Origin: a bacterium
GTDB taxonomy: Bacteria > Fidelibacterota > Marinisomatia > Marinisomatales > TCS55
Assembly (NCBI GenBank): GCA_004321715.1
Contig: SGYN01000003.1
Location: forward strand, 39,645 to 103,644
Direction of reading: 5' to 3'
Length of the DNA stretch: 64,000 bases
Under the pieces are notes generated by a model. That model was not told where the DNA came from and did not search any database. It saw nothing but the letters and a program-made list of their open reading frames with translations. The position numbers and the translations under genes were made by a program. Positions 29,154-38,301 of the stretch are shown here, one piece after another; position 1 is the first letter of the stretch; each line of letters begins with the position of its first letter.

Positions 29154-30289
29154 ATTAATAAAGAAGTCATTTCTTTTTTTATAGATATGTCTAGGTTTTT
29201 AGATGCATTTTTAATTGCTGTATTTAATTTCATATTATTAGGGGTTATTTGTTTTGCAATAGTTATTCCTGGAAGTTTTCGAGCTGATAAATTATCATTT
29301 ATTTTTCCAGCAAATGCGATAATCGGTATTGAAGCATTGAGTCCCATCGCGCCTAAATGCCATATTAGTTTTCCATTTATCGTTTGCTTATCAATACACC
29401 CCTCACCAGTGATTATCCAATCATAGTTACCATGTTTTATCTTTTTTTCTAAATCTAATATTTTTGATAATAGAGGAAACCCCTCTTCAAATGTAGCGTT
29501 CAAAAAACTAAAAGCAATAAATCCTATACCCCCAGCTGCACCAGCTCCTTTATTATTTATATAATTTTTTGAGGTTATGCTTACAACAGCTTTTGAAAAA
29601 TGAAGAATCTTTTTCTCTAGAAACTCCATGATTAATTCTGTTGCACCCTTTTGTTTACCAAAATAATACGTAGCACCCTTAGGTCCAGTCAGCGGATTAG
29701 TAACATCGCATGCAATAACAAAATCTATTTTATTTATGACATCATAGTTGGGGCAATTTTCAATTTTTTTTATTTTATCTAGATTTTTTACATTTGCATT
29801 TAATTGGTTATTATTTGAATCATAAAAAGTAAATCCAAGAGCATCAAGGATTCCAATTCCAACATCATTTGTTGCGCTTCCTCCAATAAATAAAATGATT
29901 TTTTTCATTCCATCAGAAATAACTTTTTTAATTAATTGTCCGGTTCCATAACTAGTAGTTTTTAATGGATTTCTTAATTTTTTTGGGACTAACTGCATTC
30001 CTGATGCTTCTGCTAATTCTATTATTCCTGTTTTAGTTTTTCTGTTTATACAATATCTGGCCTCAATATCTTTTCCTAGAGGGCTTTTTACAATAGTACT
30101 TTTAAAAGTATAATCTTTAATCATTTTAAACGACTCAAGCGACCCTTCCCCTCCATCGCCCATAGGAATACAATCAACAACTGTACTAGGATTTATTTTT
30201 AATATTGAACTTTTTGCTACACTGCAAAAGTCTTTAGAGCTGATACTATCTTTAAAAGAATCTGGTATTACTAAAATTTTTTTTGGCAT
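29150..30289 (-). CDS. Glycerate kinase (GlxK/GarK-type)
   Basis: 379 aa; VIPDSFKDSISSKDFCSVAKSSI, DCIPMGDGGEGSLES, FIGGSATNDVGIGILDALGFTFYD. Confidence 0.92.
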   Translation of the reverse strand: MPKKILVIPDSFKDSISSKDFCSVAKSSILKINPSTVVDCIPMGDGGEGSLESFKMIKDYTFKSTIVKSPLGKDIEARYCINRKTKTGIIELAEASGMQLVPKKLRNPLKTTSYGTGQLIKKVISDGMKKIILFIGGSATNDVGIGILDALGFTFYDSNNNQLNANVKNLDKIKKIENCPNYDVINKIDFVIACDVTNPLTGPKGATYYFGKQKGATELIMEFLEKKILHFSKAVVSITSKNYINNKGAGAAGGIGFIAFSFLNATFEEGFPLLSKILDLEKKIKHGNYDWIITGEGCIDKQTINGKLIWHLGAMGLNASIPIIAFAGKINDNLSARKLPGITIAKQITPNNMKLNTAIKNASKNLDISIKKEMTSLLI

Positions 30290-30375
30290 TGTTGTTAGTT
30301 TATAAAGCTTTATTCAATTTAATATTTTATAATGTTCCAAGCACCAGATAGGTTTGTACTTATGTTAAAATTCTT

Positions 30376-32112
30376 TTGGATAAATTTTTACAAATGAATA
30401 GGTCTTTATATATACTACTATTTTATATGCAATTATTTTTTTCTTGTGATAATAAAAAATCGATAGGAAATAATTATTTAACAAAAAAAACTTCTGCAAT
30501 TTCAAACATAGAATTTTCCGATGTTACTACGTATGCTGGTTTGGAAAATTTTATTCATGACAATGGTTCATTCGGAAAAATGTGGTTTCCTGAACAAATG
30601 GGTTCTGGTGGCGGATTTATCGACTATAATAACGATGGGTGGTTAGATATTTTATTAATAGGTGGCGGAGCCTGGAAAGACTATACTAATCGAGAAGTGC
30701 AAACACTATGGCTGTATAAAAACAATACAAATGGAACGTTTTCTGATGTGACAGCCGAAACAAGACTTGATAAAATTAATACATATGGATTGGGCATTAC
30801 TGCTGCAGACTATGATAATGATGGTGATCAAGATATTTTCCTTACAACGCTAGATAGAAATATTTTATTAAATAATAACGAAGGCTCATTTGTAAACGTT
30901 TCAAATAATGTTGGTTTAGGAAACGCGCTTGATTGGAGTAGCTCAGCTGTTTTTTTCGATGCGGATAATGATGGGTGGCTTGATTTGTATGTTGGTAATT
31001 ATGCTATCTGGTCTCCTTTAAGTGATCTTTGGTGCTCATTGGATAATAAAACAAAGGTATACTGTCCTCCGGAAATGTATACTGGCCTTCCAAGCAAATT
31101 TTATCATAATAATCGTGATGGCACATTTAGTGATTATACAAAAAAAGCAGGGTTTTTACCTGCCCCAGGAAAGTCTTTGGGTGCAGTTTTGATGGATTAT
31201 AACAATGATGGGGCATTGGATCTCGCTATTGCAAATGATGGAGAACGTGATTTATTATATAAAAATAATGGGAATGGAATCTTTGATGAAATAGGAACAG
31301 AGCTTGGTATGGCATATGGTGAAAATGGTGAGGCCCGTGCTGGGATGGGTATTGATGCGGGCGTAGTTGATAGTAGTGGGAACTCTACAATATTTATTGG
31401 GAATTTTTCTAATGAAATGGTTGGCGTTTACAGTTATTCTAGTGAAGGGTGGTTTAATGATCGCTCTGCTCTATCAAAAATAGGAAGGCCAAGTTTTCTT
31501 TCTTTAACTTTTGGACTAATACTTTTTGATGTGGATATGGATAGCGATCTAGACTTATTTATTGGCAATGGGCATGTATACCCTGAGCGGACTAAAAATC
31601 AAGATGGAATTTCATACAAACAAGCATCCCAGCTATTTTTAAATAATGGTAATGGTCTTTTTGCAATAGCAAATGAGAAGGTTTCTGGTGTATTAAATAA
31701 TCAAATGGTTGTTCGGGGTGTTGCTGTTGGAGATTACGATAAAGATGGGGATCTTGATTTGCTACTTACAGAAAATAATGGACCTGCACATCTTTGGAGA
31801 AATGATACAAAGAAAAAAAACTATCTTCGTGTTGATCTTATAGGTACAGATAGCAATAAGGACGGTATTGGCTCAAAAGTGCTTTTATATATTGAAGGAT
31901 ATAAAATGGAACGTTTAATTCGCACAGGATCCAGCTACCTTTCTCAATCCGAGCTAACGGCAACGTTTGGCCTGGGTGATCATCAAAAAGTTGACTCTCT
32001 ATTTATTTTTTGGCCTAACGGTAATAAAGAAGTTTTTTATGATATTGAAATCAATAAAGAAATATTAATAAAAGAAAACTCAGGTGAAGTTGAATATTTT
32101 ATAAAAAAATAA
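30376..32112 (+). CDS. FG-GAP/VCBS repeat lipoprotein with C-terminal ASPIC/UnbV domain (CRTAC1-like)
   Basis: 578 aa; LFFSCDNK lipobox; DYNNDGWLDI, DYDNDGDQDIF, DADNDGWLDLY repeats; GSSYLSQSELTATFGLGDHQKVDSLFIFWPNG. Confidence 0.85.
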   Translation: MDKFLQMNRSLYILLFYMQLFFSCDNKKSIGNNYLTKKTSAISNIEFSDVTTYAGLENFIHDNGSFGKMWFPEQMGSGGGFIDYNNDGWLDILLIGGGAWKDYTNREVQTLWLYKNNTNGTFSDVTAETRLDKINTYGLGITAADYDNDGDQDIFLTTLDRNILLNNNEGSFVNVSNNVGLGNALDWSSSAVFFDADNDGWLDLYVGNYAIWSPLSDLWCSLDNKTKVYCPPEMYTGLPSKFYHNNRDGTFSDYTKKAGFLPAPGKSLGAVLMDYNNDGALDLAIANDGERDLLYKNNGNGIFDEIGTELGMAYGENGEARAGMGIDAGVVDSSGNSTIFIGNFSNEMVGVYSYSSEGWFNDRSALSKIGRPSFLSLTFGLILFDVDMDSDLDLFIGNGHVYPERTKNQDGISYKQASQLFLNNGNGLFAIANEKVSGVLNNQMVVRGVAVGDYDKDGDLDLLLTENNGPAHLWRNDTKKKNYLRVDLIGTDSNKDGIGSKVLLYIEGYKMERLIRTGSSYLSQSELTATFGLGDHQKVDSLFIFWPNGNKEVFYDIEINKEILIKENSGEVEYFIKK

Positions 32113-32115
32113 AGT

Positions 32116-32309
32116 AATGAGAATATAAGAGCATTTGACAAGGATTTCGGAAAAGAGCTTTGGAAATACAAACTTCCTGCTGGCGACTATGCTACTCCTA
32201 GTGTAAATCATGTAAATATAAACAATATATAGTTATTGCATGTGGTGGTGGAAAAATGGGGACAAACCCTGTGGAATATCATCTATCTTTTGGTTTACCT
32301 TCAAACTAA
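32116..32309 (+). pseudogene. C-terminal relic of a PQQ-dependent quinoprotein dehydrogenase, frameshifted
   Basis: NENIRAFDKDFGKELWKYKLPAGDYATPSVNHVNINNI* then, in another frame, YIVIACGGGKMGTNPVEYHLSFGLPSN*; resembles the C terminus of membrane PQQ glucose dehydrogenase-type enzymes. Confidence 0.7.
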
Positions 32310-35300
32310 TTCTTTGCAATATAGTTGCGTATTTCATTTTTAAATGAATCAATCGTAATAATTCTGGTATTATAATTTTTCATATATTCATCATGATCTT
32401 TAGTCTTGGGGTGTAAATCTTTTTTATCCGGCGGGTAGAATAACATTCCATGAAACGGCAACGGCGTAGCAGTCTGCCCTTCGGCCGTATTCAAATCCCC
32501 ATCTTTTAACCATCCATCATTATAAAATAAAAAATCTCTTGACCAACGATTCGGTGTTTTTAGCAAATTAGATTCAAGAAATTTTAAGGAAATTTCATCT
32601 CCAGCGTTCATGATTACATATTTGTTATCTGATTTTAATAATAAGGATAAAACATCTCCATATTTTGTATAGTTTCCTGTAAGATCTCGCCATTTTTGAT
32701 TAGATGTGGTGTTATAATAATCTGGTATATGTGGACTGCTAAAGTTTTTTCTAGAGGTTCTTGAAAAACCTCTAAAGTGAAGGTTCGCATAGATTGGGCT
32801 CAGCTCTCTGGTGCGTATATTCTTATTGTTTACATCGCTAGATATAAAAATGTTATCCCAATAAATTTGCATATTGGTTTGTATTCGTATTCTATAATCA
32901 TTAGAAAGAAATTTGTCCGTTAGGTTAAAAACCATGGTTTTATTTTTACCTTTTGGGAAACCAATTTTATTAAAAACGTTTTCCCATTCTCCTTCTTGAT
33001 TTACTACTTGTAAATTGGGAAATTTCAAAGTTGTACTGCTAGACTGGGAAATATTCACATTGATACTAGCATCGGTTGGAAACAACCAACCCTTCATAAA
33101 TAAATATATTGAATCAAGGTTACTTAAATTCCCGAAATCCAAAATCATATCGTGTTCTTCAGTTATCCCTTGATAATCAGATGGTGTTATATGGTTTGCG
33201 TATTGTCCATCATCCAATAATAATGCACCACGAAGATCGTTTCCTAAATTATCAATAGCATTATTAGGAAGTATCTTATTGCTCACACTATAAATACGAA
33301 ATGGGGGGTACGGTGGTGGAATAAATGTCTCATTTATATATATATCAACGCTGTCGGGGTGATCTATTACCATTAATTTTATATTATCAAGGTATGGTGT
33401 CTCCCACAACTCAGTCGTAAAGTTAAACTCATAATTACCATTTCTTGATTCCACTATTTCTCCAGGAACTTTTAAATACTCATCGGTTGAGTTTGGGAAA
33501 GCAAATAGTTTTTCTCCAGCCATAATCCCCAATGGCATTCCCAATGCGCTAGGCCATAATACATCAGTAACAAAATCGAACTTTGATCCGTTCCAGGCAA
33601 ATAAATATGGACAAGATCCTTTTAATATTTGTGTTTCAACTATTGTTTGATTCTTCTGGGGGTTTAAATGGTTTTGAGGAACTCCATTGCTCCACAAAAC
33701 CCTAACAACATCTCCTTGGTTTCTCTCTCCTAATCCAAAATGAGTTACTGATTTATTTACAGAACGCATTTGATATAAATCACCTGCTTTCAGTTCTAAT
33801 TTAGATCCTATACCAAAGTAATTATTTTTGCTGCTTCCCGCTCTCAAACCAGCAAGCCTAATCTTTAAATGGTTATTAATATTCCCTCCATCATTTCTTA
33901 AAAGAAAAGAACCATCACTATGATGAACAACGAGATCTAGATCTCCATCACTATCCACATCCATTGTTAATATAAAATCGACTGCTGACTTTATTGGTGG
34001 TAATGAATTTGATACATTGCTAAAGCCTTCTAACCTGTCATTGCGCAATATGAGTAATCCGCTATTATTCATACTACCTTTGGGGGCACCAATAATGATA
34101 AGATCCAAATAGCCATCATTATCCAAATCTGCAAACTCTGCTTGTTTTGCTGAAAAATCTTTTAACTCGGGATTTAAGTTTAGCTGGTTATCAAAAACAA
34201 ATGTACCATTGCCTTTGTTTTTATATAATGAGTGATTGCCATTTAAATCACAAATATAAATATCTAAATACCCATCGTTGTTATAATCTGCAGTTGTTAT
34301 GCTGCTCGGGCTGCCTTTGTGTTTTATACCGGACTTTTTAGTAAGATCCTTAAAATAACCCTGTCTTAAATTATCATAATAAATCACGGAACTGTTTTCA
34401 TTAAGTACTACCATATCTACATCACCATCATCATCAAAATCTCCAAATACTTGATCCAGGGTGTTTTCTTCATTTAATATTATATCAGAAACACTAGAAA
34501 TGTCTGTAAACGTTCCATCTGAATTATTTCTGAATAATTGATTGTTCCCATTTCGTGATACATAAATATCTAAATCTCCTTCAAGGTCAAAATCAAATAA
34601 ACCTAATTTGTTTATAGGGTTATTAATAAATAAATCTGAAGGTTGTGTCATGTCAACAAATTCAGCGAGCCCATTGTTTTTATATAGTTTTACCCCAAAT
34701 GAGCTGCTAATCATAATATCAAGATACCCATCATTATCATAATCATGGCTGATTGCAAAATGATCTTGCCCTGAATGACTTATGCCTGATCGGCCTTCCT
34801 TCTCTTTAAACACTCCGTTTTGATTTATTAATATTATTTGATTGCTTGATTCGTCTTGCTTCTTCATCGAGATAAATAAATCATCATCTCCATCCATATC
34901 ATAATCACCATTAATCAATACTTGAATATTATCTAGACCGTTAAGACCTGATTTATTAGTAATATCTACAAAACTTACACTTCTAAAGGTCTTGTCATTA
35001 TTATCAAAAGTTGGTGGTTGCAAATTAATGAAACCGCTAATTGGTGATCCTGCAATTGGACCAGGGCCCCCTCTAAGCTCTTGTGCCCCAGATTTATAAT
35101 ACGTTGTTGATTTAAGTAGATTGTGGAAAATTAAAGATTGGACCCTTGATTTGCTGCTATCATTATTACGCAATGACCGAATTGATTCATTTAAGTACGT
35201 ATTTGCTTCTTTTGGTATAGCAGGTAAAATCTGTCTAACCCTTTCTAATAAATAAAGGGCTTGCTCTAAGTGGTTATTTTTTATTGATATATCGATAACT

Positions 35301-35833
35301 TTTAAATGCGCAGCAAGATTTGAAGGTAAAACCTGAAGCGCTTGTAATAATAATTCTTCTGCTTTAATTAGATCTTGTATCGCTGAGGGCTTTCTATAAA
35401 ACTCAGACAGTTGATATAGTGATAACACATGATCTGCTGTATTGTCTATTATTAAATGTAGTCTTTCTTGGGCTGCTTTATTTCTGTCTGATAATTCATA
35501 CATTTTTGCAACCATAAATACTATGTCACTATTTCTTTGGCTTAATTCTTCAGCTTCTAATAAATACATTTCTGCTGAGTCGAGCTTATTGGGCAGTTGC
35601 AAATAAGACCAGCCAAGATTTGCGTACCCCGATGCCTCAAAAGGGGCAATATCTATAAATGATTTGAACTGCTGCGCTGCATCTAAATATTGCTCTTCCT
35701 CAATATACGCTAGCCCTTTATTGCGGTATGATAAGAGTTGTTGATATTGGTCTTTATCTAGCTGATGCTTATCTGTACAACCTGAAAAACAAAAAATTAT
35801 AATGAATATAATAGGTGTGATAAGGTTTTTCAT
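32306..35833 (-). CDS. Large lipoprotein: TPR repeats + FG-GAP repeats + ASPIC/UnbV + about 400-aa C-terminal region
   Basis: 1175 aa; CFSGCTDKH lipobox; TPR segment; many DxDxDG-type repeats; SVTHFGLGERNQGDVVRVLWSNG (UnbV). Confidence 0.85.
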   Translation of the reverse strand: MKNLITPIIFIIIFCFSGCTDKHQLDKDQYQQLLSYRNKGLAYIEEEQYLDAAQQFKSFIDIAPFEASGYANLGWSYLQLPNKLDSAEMYLLEAEELSQRNSDIVFMVAKMYELSDRNKAAQERLHLIIDNTADHVLSLYQLSEFYRKPSAIQDLIKAEELLLQALQVLPSNLAAHLKVIDISIKNNHLEQALYLLERVRQILPAIPKEANTYLNESIRSLRNNDSSKSRVQSLIFHNLLKSTTYYKSGAQELRGGPGPIAGSPISGFINLQPPTFDNNDKTFRSVSFVDITNKSGLNGLDNIQVLINGDYDMDGDDDLFISMKKQDESSNQIILINQNGVFKEKEGRSGISHSGQDHFAISHDYDNDGYLDIMISSSFGVKLYKNNGLAEFVDMTQPSDLFINNPINKLGLFDFDLEGDLDIYVSRNGNNQLFRNNSDGTFTDISSVSDIILNEENTLDQVFGDFDDDGDVDMVVLNENSSVIYYDNLRQGYFKDLTKKSGIKHKGSPSSITTADYNNDGYLDIYICDLNGNHSLYKNKGNGTFVFDNQLNLNPELKDFSAKQAEFADLDNDGYLDLIIIGAPKGSMNNSGLLILRNDRLEGFSNVSNSLPPIKSAVDFILTMDVDSDGDLDLVVHHSDGSFLLRNDGGNINNHLKIRLAGLRAGSSKNNYFGIGSKLELKAGDLYQMRSVNKSVTHFGLGERNQGDVVRVLWSNGVPQNHLNPQKNQTIVETQILKGSCPYLFAWNGSKFDFVTDVLWPSALGMPLGIMAGEKLFAFPNSTDEYLKVPGEIVESRNGNYEFNFTTELWETPYLDNIKLMVIDHPDSVDIYINETFIPPPYPPFRIYSVSNKILPNNAIDNLGNDLRGALLLDDGQYANHITPSDYQGITEEHDMILDFGNLSNLDSIYLFMKGWLFPTDASINVNISQSSSTTLKFPNLQVVNQEGEWENVFNKIGFPKGKNKTMVFNLTDKFLSNDYRIRIQTNMQIYWDNIFISSDVNNKNIRTRELSPIYANLHFRGFSRTSRKNFSSPHIPDYYNTTSNQKWRDLTGNYTKYGDVLSLLLKSDNKYVIMNAGDEISLKFLESNLLKTPNRWSRDFLFYNDGWLKDGDLNTAEGQTATPLPFHGMLFYPPDKKDLHPKTKDHDEYMKNYNTRIITIDSFKNEIRNYIAKN

Positions 35834-36002
35834 TGCTTATGAATTAATTAATAATATTGTTAATCAATAATAATATAAATATTAGGTATATATATATCCT
35901 ATTGCGAATTGTGTAAATATTATTGAGCATCCTGTAATTTCAGTATAGATTTGTATATAATTCAAATTAGATGAATTAAAAATATGAAAAAACTTTACTA
36001 TA

Positions 36003-36971
36003 ATGAATAAAGGAGACGTTATGGAAACCAGACGTGAATTTCTTAAAAAATCAGTAGCTATTGCTAGTGGTGTAAGTGTAATAGGGTTGGGTGCTTCTTC
36101 TCTTTCATCTTGTACGGCGAGTAATGCGCCATTATTTAAAATTTCATTAGCAGAGTGGTCACTAAACAAAGGTATTCGTTCTGGTGAAATTCCCCATATA
36201 GATTTTGCAAAAATTGCTAAAAGAAATTTTGGGATAGACGCTGTAGAGTATGTTAATCAATTGTTTGCAGATAAAAGCGGTGGTACTGGTGAATATATAA
36301 AAGAAATGAAAAATATTGCTGACTCGGAAGGGGTAAAAAGTTTATTAATAATGTGCGATGGAGAAGGTTATTTAGGTGATCCTAATAGTTCAGAAAGAAC
36401 CAAGGCAGTTGAAAACCATTATAGATGGGTTGAGGCGGCAAAATACCTTGGTTGTCATTCTATTAGAGTTAATGCTCAAAGTAAAGGTGAATACGATGAG
36501 CAGATGAATCTTGCGGCTGATGGATTGAGCCGACTTACAGAATATGGCGCTAAAAATAATATTAATATTATTGTTGAAAACCATGGTGGTCTTTCTAGCA
36601 ATGGTAAGTGGCTTTCCGGAGTAATGGATATGGTTAATCATCCACATTGTGGTACACTTCCCGATTTTGGAAACTTTTACTTAGGGACATGGGATGATAA
36701 AGGCAAAGAGTGGTACGATAGATATGTTGGTGTACAAGAACTAATGCCATACGCTAAAGCAGTTAGTGCAAAAAGTCATGAGTTTGATGATAGTGGAAAT
36801 GAAAAAGATACGGACTATTATAAAATGATGAAGATTGTACTTGACGCTGGTTACCGTGGTTATGTGGGAATCGAATATGAAGGTCCTGAATTAAGTGAAA
36901 TGGATGGCATAACCACTACAAAAAAATTATTGGAAAAGGTTCGATCAGAACTAACTGGGGATTATAGCTAA
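36003..36971 (+). CDS. Exported (Tat-type) sugar phosphate isomerase/epimerase-like TIM-barrel protein
   Basis: 322 aa; [31 protein letters not shown] (twin arginine plus lipobox-like Cys); [35 protein letters not shown]. Confidence 0.82.
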   Translation: MNKGDVMETRREFLKKSVAIASGVSVIGLGASSLSSCTASNAPLFKISLAEWSLNKGIRSGEIPHIDFAKIAKRNFGIDAVEYVNQLFADKSGGTGEYIKEMKNIADSEGVKSLLIMCDGEGYLGDPNSSERTKAVENHYRWVEAAKYLGCHSIRVNAQSKGEYDEQMNLAADGLSRLTEYGAKNNINIIVENHGGLSSNGKWLSGVMDMVNHPHCGTLPDFGNFYLGTWDDKGKEWYDRYVGVQELMPYAKAVSAKSHEFDDSGNEKDTDYYKMMKIVLDAGYRGYVGIEYEGPELSEMDGITTTKKLLEKVRSELTGDYS

Positions 36972-36990
36972 CGCTCCGGCTATAATTTTA
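36961..36990 (+). terminator. Possible rho-independent terminator
   Basis: ATTATAGC (36961-36968) / GCTATAAT (36979-36986) followed by TTTTAAAT, at the end of the 36003-36971 gene. Confidence 0.45.
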
Positions 36991-37107
36991 AATACCAGTT
37001 TTCTTAAAAACCCATTAGGTTGAACTTTGATAAATCATCTATTGGTGCCTAGGTCTCATAAACCATTATTCTTCAAAATAATTATAAAAAAAACTTAAGT
37101 TGACAAA

Positions 37108-38301
37108 ATGATCCTGAGGAAATCTTTTTTTAACACATCTTTATTAACAATTATGATATTTGCTTCATGCGAAAGCAATAATATGTCAGATCCAGAAATC
37201 GCAAGATTGATTTTTCAGGCTGAAAGCGCATTTAGAAGTGGATACTATAATGCAGCGCTTTCCATAGCTGATAGTGTTATATCTCGAAAGCCAGATACGC
37301 CTGATATACATTTTCTTAGAGGAAGGGTTTTAACCAAGCTATCAAGACTCGTTGATGCCGAAAAGGCTTATCATGTGGTGCTTTCATTAGATAATAAATA
37401 CCAAGGCGCCTGGTTCAATGTGGGGACAAACTATTTGAGGCAGAATAAAATACCTCAAGCTATATATAGCTATTTTAATGAAATGGAAAAACACCCTTCT
37501 GCTCAATCGATGGTTCAAATAGGAAAGGGTTATTCTGATTTAGGAAAACCCGATAGCGCGTTAATTGCCTTTGAAAAAGCAATCCGTATTAACAAAGATT
37601 TTGCACCTGCATATATGAGACTAAGCCACCTTAAAAAAGATGCTGGGGAAATTAATGAAGCTATAGCATATGCAAAAAAAGGCATGCAAATAGATCCTGA
37701 TAATATTGATTATAAATATTTTATGGGTTCTCTTCTATTGTTAAACGGTGAACCAAAATTATCCATACCATTTTTTAATGAAGTTGTTGATGATAAACCT
37801 TGGCATTATTGGGCTCATCATAATTTGGGTCAAGCTTTATTTCGCGTAGGCAAGAAAACAAAAAGTGAATATTATATTTCAAGAGCCAAGGATCTCCAAA
37901 AAGGTATACAAGAAATAGAAAACTGGCGCAATCTTGCCAACATGAACCCAGATCAATTCATGCTATGGATTAACCTAGGAAATTCATTAAATGCTATGGG
38001 AAGAATAAATGAAGCTAGAGATGCTTTTTTAGTGGGACTATCAATAAAACCAATGAATATAGCTGTACAAAATAATATAGCTAATTTAAGCCTGGTGTTA
38101 GGAGATACTGTAGATGCTGTTATTCGATATCAAACTATTCTATCTCTAGACTCTACCATAATAGACGTTTGGCAAAATCTAGGTGTTGTGTATGCAAGCT
38201 CGGGTAGAATCAATGAAGCGCGGAATTCATGGAGAAGAGCCCTTAAGTATGAACCTAACAACAATACAATTATTGAATATTTAAAAACTGTAAATGAATA
38301 A
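37108..38301 (+). CDS. TPR-repeat lipoprotein
   Basis: 397 aa; MIFASCESN lipobox; repeated TPR units (YKYFMGSLLLLNGEPKLSIPFFNEVV). Confidence 0.82.
   Translation: MILRKSFFNTSLLTIMIFASCESNNMSDPEIARLIFQAESAFRSGYYNAALSIADSVISRKPDTPDIHFLRGRVLTKLSRLVDAEKAYHVVLSLDNKYQGAWFNVGTNYLRQNKIPQAIYSYFNEMEKHPSAQSMVQIGKGYSDLGKPDSALIAFEKAIRINKDFAPAYMRLSHLKKDAGEINEAIAYAKKGMQIDPDNIDYKYFMGSLLLLNGEPKLSIPFFNEVVDDKPWHYWAHHNLGQALFRVGKKTKSEYYISRAKDLQKGIQEIENWRNLANMNPDQFMLWINLGNSLNAMGRINEARDAFLVGLSIKPMNIAVQNNIANLSLVLGDTVDAVIRYQTILSLDSTIIDVWQNLGVVYASSGRINEARNSWRRALKYEPNNNTIIEYLKTVNE

Noticed and set aside
35948-35970. ATTTGTATATAATTCAAAT resembling the operator palindrome
   Set aside because: Right arm does not match (TTCAAAT versus TACAATT); too imperfect in an AT-rich background without a genome-wide motif score.
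35882-36169. 95-aa minus-strand ORF upstream of the Tat TIM-barrel gene
   Set aside because: Overlaps the start of a well-supported gene on the other strand; composition looks non-coding.
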